Of a stretch of DNA of 64,000 nt, positions 59,929 through 64,000 are shown piece by piece. The DNA comes from Opisthorchis felineus (taxonomy: Eukaryota > Platyhelminthes > Trematoda > Opisthorchiida > Opisthorchiidae): NCBI GenBank assembly GCA_004794785.1, contig SJOL01008389.1, forward strand, positions 498,385-562,384, given 5' to 3'. A program made the position numbers and the translations under genes. Numbering within the stretch: position 1 is the stretch's first letter; each line of letters starts with the position of its first letter. Under the pieces are notes generated by a model that was not told where the DNA came from, made no database searches, and was given only the letters and a program-made list of their open reading frames with translations.

Positions 59929-60322
59929 AATACGTCGGTTTCTGGGAGTGGCGTGCACGTGGTGAAGCGAATGATACCTCGGACAAATGCCAAAGTTTGG
60001 CCTCGTTCCATTTCACCCAAACTCAAAGAAGCACTTTTGTCGCAAGAAGAGACTTGGATTGATGGTCCTAAAGTCACAGGCGCTCTCGACATCGACTCAA
60101 AAGCTACTGAGTGTGTGTCTTCTTCCGGTCCTCACTGGTCGCACTACTTATGCCCAAGCTCATCTGTATGTTCCCCAACATATTCAGTCGTACAACCAAG
60201 AACGCACTCAAGTGAACTTGGGACAACACCTTGCGTAATGCTGTCTAAATCAGCAACAATGAAAACAATAGCGCCGGTGAACGTCCACGATAGCGAACCA
60301 TTCAGATGCGCCTTTGGTGTAG
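59929..60322 (+). CDS. KIF26: KIF26-like kinesin, exon H (tail)
   Basis: The acceptor TTCGTTTATAG starts the frame NTSVSGSGVHVVKRMIPRTN in phase 0. A conserved-looking SQEETWIDGPKV block resembles the tail W(I/V)DGP motif I recall in KIF26 proteins. I place the donor at GTAACA (60323), giving phase 1, which fits the next exon. The open frame continues 51 codons further to 60475, but with non-coding character, so the 3' end is less certain than the 5' end. Confidence 0.75.
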
Positions 60323-61180
60323 GTAACAGCTGTCACAGAACTTCGCTATTACTCATTGTATGCCATCTTGAGTTATTGTTCCCATTGTGTTCACACCGAG
60401 ATATCTCGACTATCGTACCAAATGAATTATGTGGAGGCTTTTGTGCTGCAAATTCAGTTGAAGAGCATAAAAAATGAAAAATCCACTTTGGATTCAGTAG
60501 GGTCTCCCGTTGAAACCAAATTAGTCGGTAATGAGTATATTTCGCTAAATTTCCGCATGTTTGTGACTCAGGTTTCACCAGAATGAGAATGCACCTTTAG
60601 GATCCAGTGCAACACCATACTGCTTCAAATGATCACTAAATACCGAATTGTAATATTCGAATAGTCCACACTTAGGATGCATGTACAGGGCACAAATAGC
60701 CCTAGTGTTTTAGGCACTTTGTAGTCGGTGTGAACTCTTTCGGTTGACGATGACACGAAATAATATTAACATCGATATCTAATTTTCCTCCTCACGTCAT
60801 CTGATTATCACCTTCTACCTCCTCCAGTTTACATTTGAGCATCTAGTGGTTCTTAATCACCATCAACTCGTCATTTCTCCTGAAAGGTAAACAAATTCTA
60901 ATTTATTGTTCTTTTGTGTTCCAACTGACTACAATAGGAGGTTTTCGATTAGTCAACTATCTGTTGTTTTTTCGATTTCGTTCTGAAAGCTACTTAACTT
61001 CTTACAGTCGGTAACTTATAACTTTATCATTCTGTTATTACTGGGCTTATGATCAATTCCCTTGGTAAACGTACGGAATCCTCCAGTTCTGGCATCTGTG
61101 GTTTTCCCGTTGACAGTGCACACAGGAGAATGATTTCGGCAAGTACCCTTCTGCATCTCATTCATCTGCCTGGCAAGCAG
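60323..61180 (+). other. Intron of the KIF26-like gene (858 bp), with a module X copy
   Basis: Contains a - strand match to module X at about 60489-60540 (GGATTCAG, CTCCCGTTGAAACCAAATTA, GGTAATGAGTAT). Otherwise nothing. Confidence 0.55.
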
Positions 61181-61444
61181 ATAATAATGCGGAGGATGAT
61201 CATCACCAAATTTCCTCGGTAGATGCAAGCAGCTGTTCAACTTTGGAACATGGTGCAAAACTTGGTCCACGGGCGTTATCAGACATATCGGAGCGTACGG
61301 AGGAAACGGAAACTGTACCTGATAGCAACACCGTCAAATCTTCTTCTACGGGGCCACTTTTCGAGTGTCTATCGCTGCTGCGCCTGGAAGGATTGCCGTA
61401 TTTGGACGAGTTCCACTTTGAGGAAAGAAGTGGTTCCCACAGTG
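61181..61444 (+). CDS. KIF26: KIF26-like kinesin, exon I (tail)
   Basis: A long pyrimidine tract (TTCTGCATCTCATTCATCTG) precedes AGs at 61177 and 61180; both fit phase 1, and I chose the CAG. The product runs NNAEDDHHQISSVDASSCST, then EETETVPDSNTVKSSSTGP and LECLSLLRL-like hydrophobic residues, then LPYLDEFHFEERSGSHS. The acidic and serine-rich composition fits the KIF26 tail. The donor is GTAGGT at 61445, phase 1. Confidence 0.7.
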
Positions 61445-62074
61445 GTAGGTTACTGTTCCATCTAGACGACAGTTTTGTCCTTGTCAACTCCTTATTGGAG
61501 GTTGCTCAGATGAGATATTCTTTCGTCTCTTACTGTCAATCTCTGCAGTGGTAACGCACAATTATTGTAAATTGCGCTTGCTTGATTTCCGAAAGCTTGA
61601 TTTTACTTGGACAGTTTTGCCGCCTTCGAAGTTCAAAGAGGCCTTGCTCGCAGCGTTCTTCCCTTTGGATTCTTATTTATACTTGGAATGCTTCCCCAGC
61701 ATGCTTGAAAGTAGTACGTAATTCAAGTCAACTAAGCAACAAATGATGGCGACTTAACTCACTTGTACAACTTTGTAACATTACTTATGTTCGGAACACA
61801 TGCGTGCATAATGTGTACCAAACAAACTCACCTGAGGCAAAGTCAGAGGAGCCGGACAGTTTTCGGGAATTTATTTACGATTACCTTGACAGAAGCATTG
61901 TTTAAACCTTCCATATCGTCTTTTTGGTTCTGTCAATAAAATAGCGAATGTAACTGACTATATATGCATGTTCCGGTGGTCATATACAAGTACCGCCCCA
62001 GGGCATTGCATTCCGTAATGACACTCATCGATGAAGTACAATACTTTTTCTCCTATGACTTTATTTTCAACCAG
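61445..62074 (+). other. Intron of the KIF26-like gene (630 bp)
   Basis: Nothing recognised inside; ends with TTTATTTTCAACCAG. Confidence 0.65.
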
Positions 62075-62184
62075 CCGAGCTCATAGAAACTATTCTTGTT
62101 GACACAACGGACAGACGGCAATCTCCCTTGAGACATGATGGTACATGTAGCCCTCGCAAGGCTGAGAAATCGGGTCGAAAAGAA
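62075..62184 (+). CDS. KIF26: KIF26-like kinesin, exon J (tail, short exon)
   Basis: Bounded by the acceptor TTTCAACCAG and a perfect donor GTAAGT. Two bases complete a split alanine codon, then 36 codons read ELIETILVDTTDRRQSPLRH and a basic SPRKAEKSGRKE end. It is too short for an ORF scan but phase-consistent on both sides (1 in, 0 out). No domain; tail linker. Confidence 0.7.
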
Positions 62185-63084
62185 GTAAGTGGAATGAAAA
62201 GTATGTATTATATGCTACTTTCTATTTTCAAGTAGTTACTCAAAATAGCAATTCTTGTAGATTGAATTCCTCCTTGCACCCCAAACGTCAGGCTGCTTGA
62301 GACTTGAACAACAATGTGAAGCGTAGCCAGTTGAAGTCAAACTCGAGTGCTGTTTTGTTCTGCCTCTGGTGTTAGGGTCCTTCAGCAGGTCAGTATTACC
62401 GTACACCTCGCACCAAATACTACAGACTGCGGCAATTCGACGTTCCTGTTATGTCCCAATCGCATAAACAATCATGAAAACATTTTTGGTGATGGAAGTT
62501 TTAAATAGTTTACTCATATCGACAAAGAATAAACTGAAACCCAAAATGAGATCAGAAGAATCTCCTGATTTCGTGTACTTCATTTGACCGACGACTGGGG
62601 ATGAGCAAATCTGTTACAGCCAACAGAGGAATAATCGTTGTCTTCCGTCAGCTTAGTTAAGATAGATTCAACTGGATTCAGTGTATTTTCCTGAATTCTG
62701 ACTCATTGCTCATGCTAATTCTAGCATCCCACCTTTAGCCAATCTCATGCGATCGACCTCATGGTCCGTTCGAATTGTGGTTGCCATACCACTGTGGGGT
62801 CCTGGTGCATGAATTAGGCATAAGGAGTCAGGATTTCTTCGGGCTGATAAAATGAAGTTTCACAATTTCGGTTAGTCTGTTGTAGCCGTTTTTCAGTGTT
62901 AAGTCCTAGTTGGTCAAGTAAGTATTTCTCATTCCGGGATAAGTTCTCTCCCTTTCTAACTACCCACTTATTTATCAGAATGTCAGCATTTATTCAAGGC
63001 AAAAGCGAGATGAAAGTTTTCGCGGTTTACTTCGCACTTGAACGTAGTCCACTGAAAGGTCTGTCAAACGAGCAGCTAATGTCC

Positions 63085-63215
63085 TCGAAAGGAGCCACTC
63101 CTAAGGTTGCTGAAAAATCTTCGGCAGCCCATGACCGGTTTCACCATTCTTGAGGCTCTCCAGGTAGACTCAATCTCTGAGTTTCCGTCAATCTTGTGTT
63201 TTACTTTAGTATCAT
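63085..63215 (-). repeat. Hammerhead-ribozyme repeat, decayed copy e
   Basis: On the - strand GAAACCGGTC and ATGGGCTG, with the outer TTTTCAGCAACCTTAGGAGT, align to the 43.1-kb copy. The CUGANGA box reads CTGGAGA (+ strand 63157-63163), losing A6, and stem II is weakened. It lies inside a kinesin-gene intron in antisense orientation. Confidence 0.7.
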
Positions 63216-63231
63216 AAACGACAGACAGCTT

Positions 63232-63280
63232 GGATTCAATTGGGTTGCTTGTCACAACCAAATTGGCGAATAGTTAACCC
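63232..63280 (-). repeat. Dispersed repeat 'module X', partial copy
   Basis: GGATTCAATTGGG...GTCACAACCAAATTGG corresponds to the reverse complement of module X copies 1 and 3, and to the intronic copy at 60489. Adjacent to hammerhead repeat e, as at three other sites. Confidence 0.4.
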
Positions 63281-63928
63281 CCTATTCATTCAGCATCCAT
63301 TTTTGCTTACAACAGGCAGCAGTTATAATAAAAAAGGCCTTTAATTTTGTAGTGGCATGATCATCAGCTTGGTAGTTCAGTTTTTTCCGGCCCACGGTCA
63401 ATTCGTTGAAAAGTTCCTAAATTGTATCCATCTTAAAACCCATCCAATTGTATTTTAAGAGACAGTTTATCTCAATGCTAATGAAGCTGTGTGCTTTTCT
63501 TCAGACCACTGATCTTGCTGCTCGCACTCATAGGGTTACAGTCCGTTATGGCATGAACTTTTCACTAGACCTCCTGGAGAATTAGAAACCACTGAAAACG
63601 CTCAACCAAACGTAGCGAGATTCAGTGTACTGAAATTCACTTGTTTCCCGTGGATTCTTCTCACCGCGCCATGTGTATCGCTGGCTGCTTCGGATGTGTA
63701 GGTCAGTGCAAGCTGATGTATTCCAGGTGTTGCTCGGGTAGGAACTGAACGATGAATAGTCACACACATTAGCCTGACCTTTTTGGTCAGCCTCAGAATT
63801 GAAGTAAAGTGGGTTATTATTGTTATAAATGGGACACGCATGTAGCAGTTCTATCTGGTCCACTGAAAAGAAACGATCTTGCTAAAATAGGCGTTTTGCT
63901 AAACAGGTCATTTCTATCCGCTTTTCAG

Positions 63929-64000
63929 AATGAAAGAGACAACCGGGATGATCTGGAGATGTGTTTGTCGTTTTTGGGAAAAGCACCTTCAATGGATTTT
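63929..64000 (+). CDS. KIF26: KIF26-like kinesin, exon K (tail, cut by window edge)
   Basis: The acceptor ATCCGCTTTTCAG opens a phase 0 frame, NERDNRDDLEMCLSFLGKAP, continuing to the window end. The phase matches exon J. The donor and the rest of the tail lie outside. Confidence 0.65.

Larger units (their letters stand above)
62185..63928 (+). other. Intron of the KIF26-like gene (1.7 kb)
   Basis: Apart from the repeat copies listed separately at 63.1-63.3 kb, nothing recognised. A further exon cannot be excluded, but none is needed for phase. Confidence 0.55.

Noticed and set aside
60323..60475. Extension of tail exon H to the stop at about 60475 as the protein's C-terminus
   Set aside because: The composition changes to hydrophobic, Cys-rich text after a usable donor, and phase-matched exons with good splice sites continue downstream.
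1..64000. CRISPR array, bacterial operon, rRNA or prophage content
   Set aside because: No regularly spaced direct repeats, no ribosome-binding-site-led gene clusters and no rRNA signatures; the window has spliced eukaryotic gene structure.

Overview
The window looks like nuclear DNA of a parasitic flatworm, most likely an opisthorchiid liver fluke (Clonorchis/Opisthorchis type). This rests on sparse short exons separated by introns of 0.3-3.3 kb, no bacterial-style ORFs, and AT-leaning non-coding DNA. It also rests on several copies of a tRNA-derived SINE whose accidental translation (starting MAQCLE or similar) I remember from liver-fluke protein predictions. The species call is from memory and was not searched.

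Only one gene is solid. From about 49.1 kb to the right edge, 11 exons on the + strand encode a KIF26/VAB-8-type kinesin-like protein. The exons join with consistent phases at every junction (0,0,1,1,1,0,0,1,1,0) into about 970 visible residues: a Ser/Pro-rich N-terminal part, a complete diverged motor domain and a long charged tail. The gene runs off the right edge, and its first exons were not found. The motor has an intact P-loop but altered switch I and switch II motifs. The intron that splits the P-loop glycine codon appears to be a GC-AG intron and holds a 388-N assembly gap.

The left 49 kb is intergenic or very long intron, made mostly of old repeats. It holds four tRNA-derived SINEs, each with recognisable or probable target-site duplications and an oligo-T 3' end. 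It also holds tRNA-like fragments, LINE pieces, a 314-bp foldback element, and two perfect long hairpins at 5.6 and 6.8 kb. One candidate coding segment (6060-6415) has good splice signals but no recognised family.

The most interesting element is a dispersed repeat carrying a type I hammerhead ribozyme. The copy at 43.14-43.26 kb keeps every core residue. Copies at 14.6, 22.5, 48.1 and 63.1 kb are decayed, and a partial foldback copy lies at 32.3 kb. The ribozyme repeat is usually next to a second short repeat module ('module X'). This fits the pLTRs of Penelope-like retroelements or a non-autonomous derivative.
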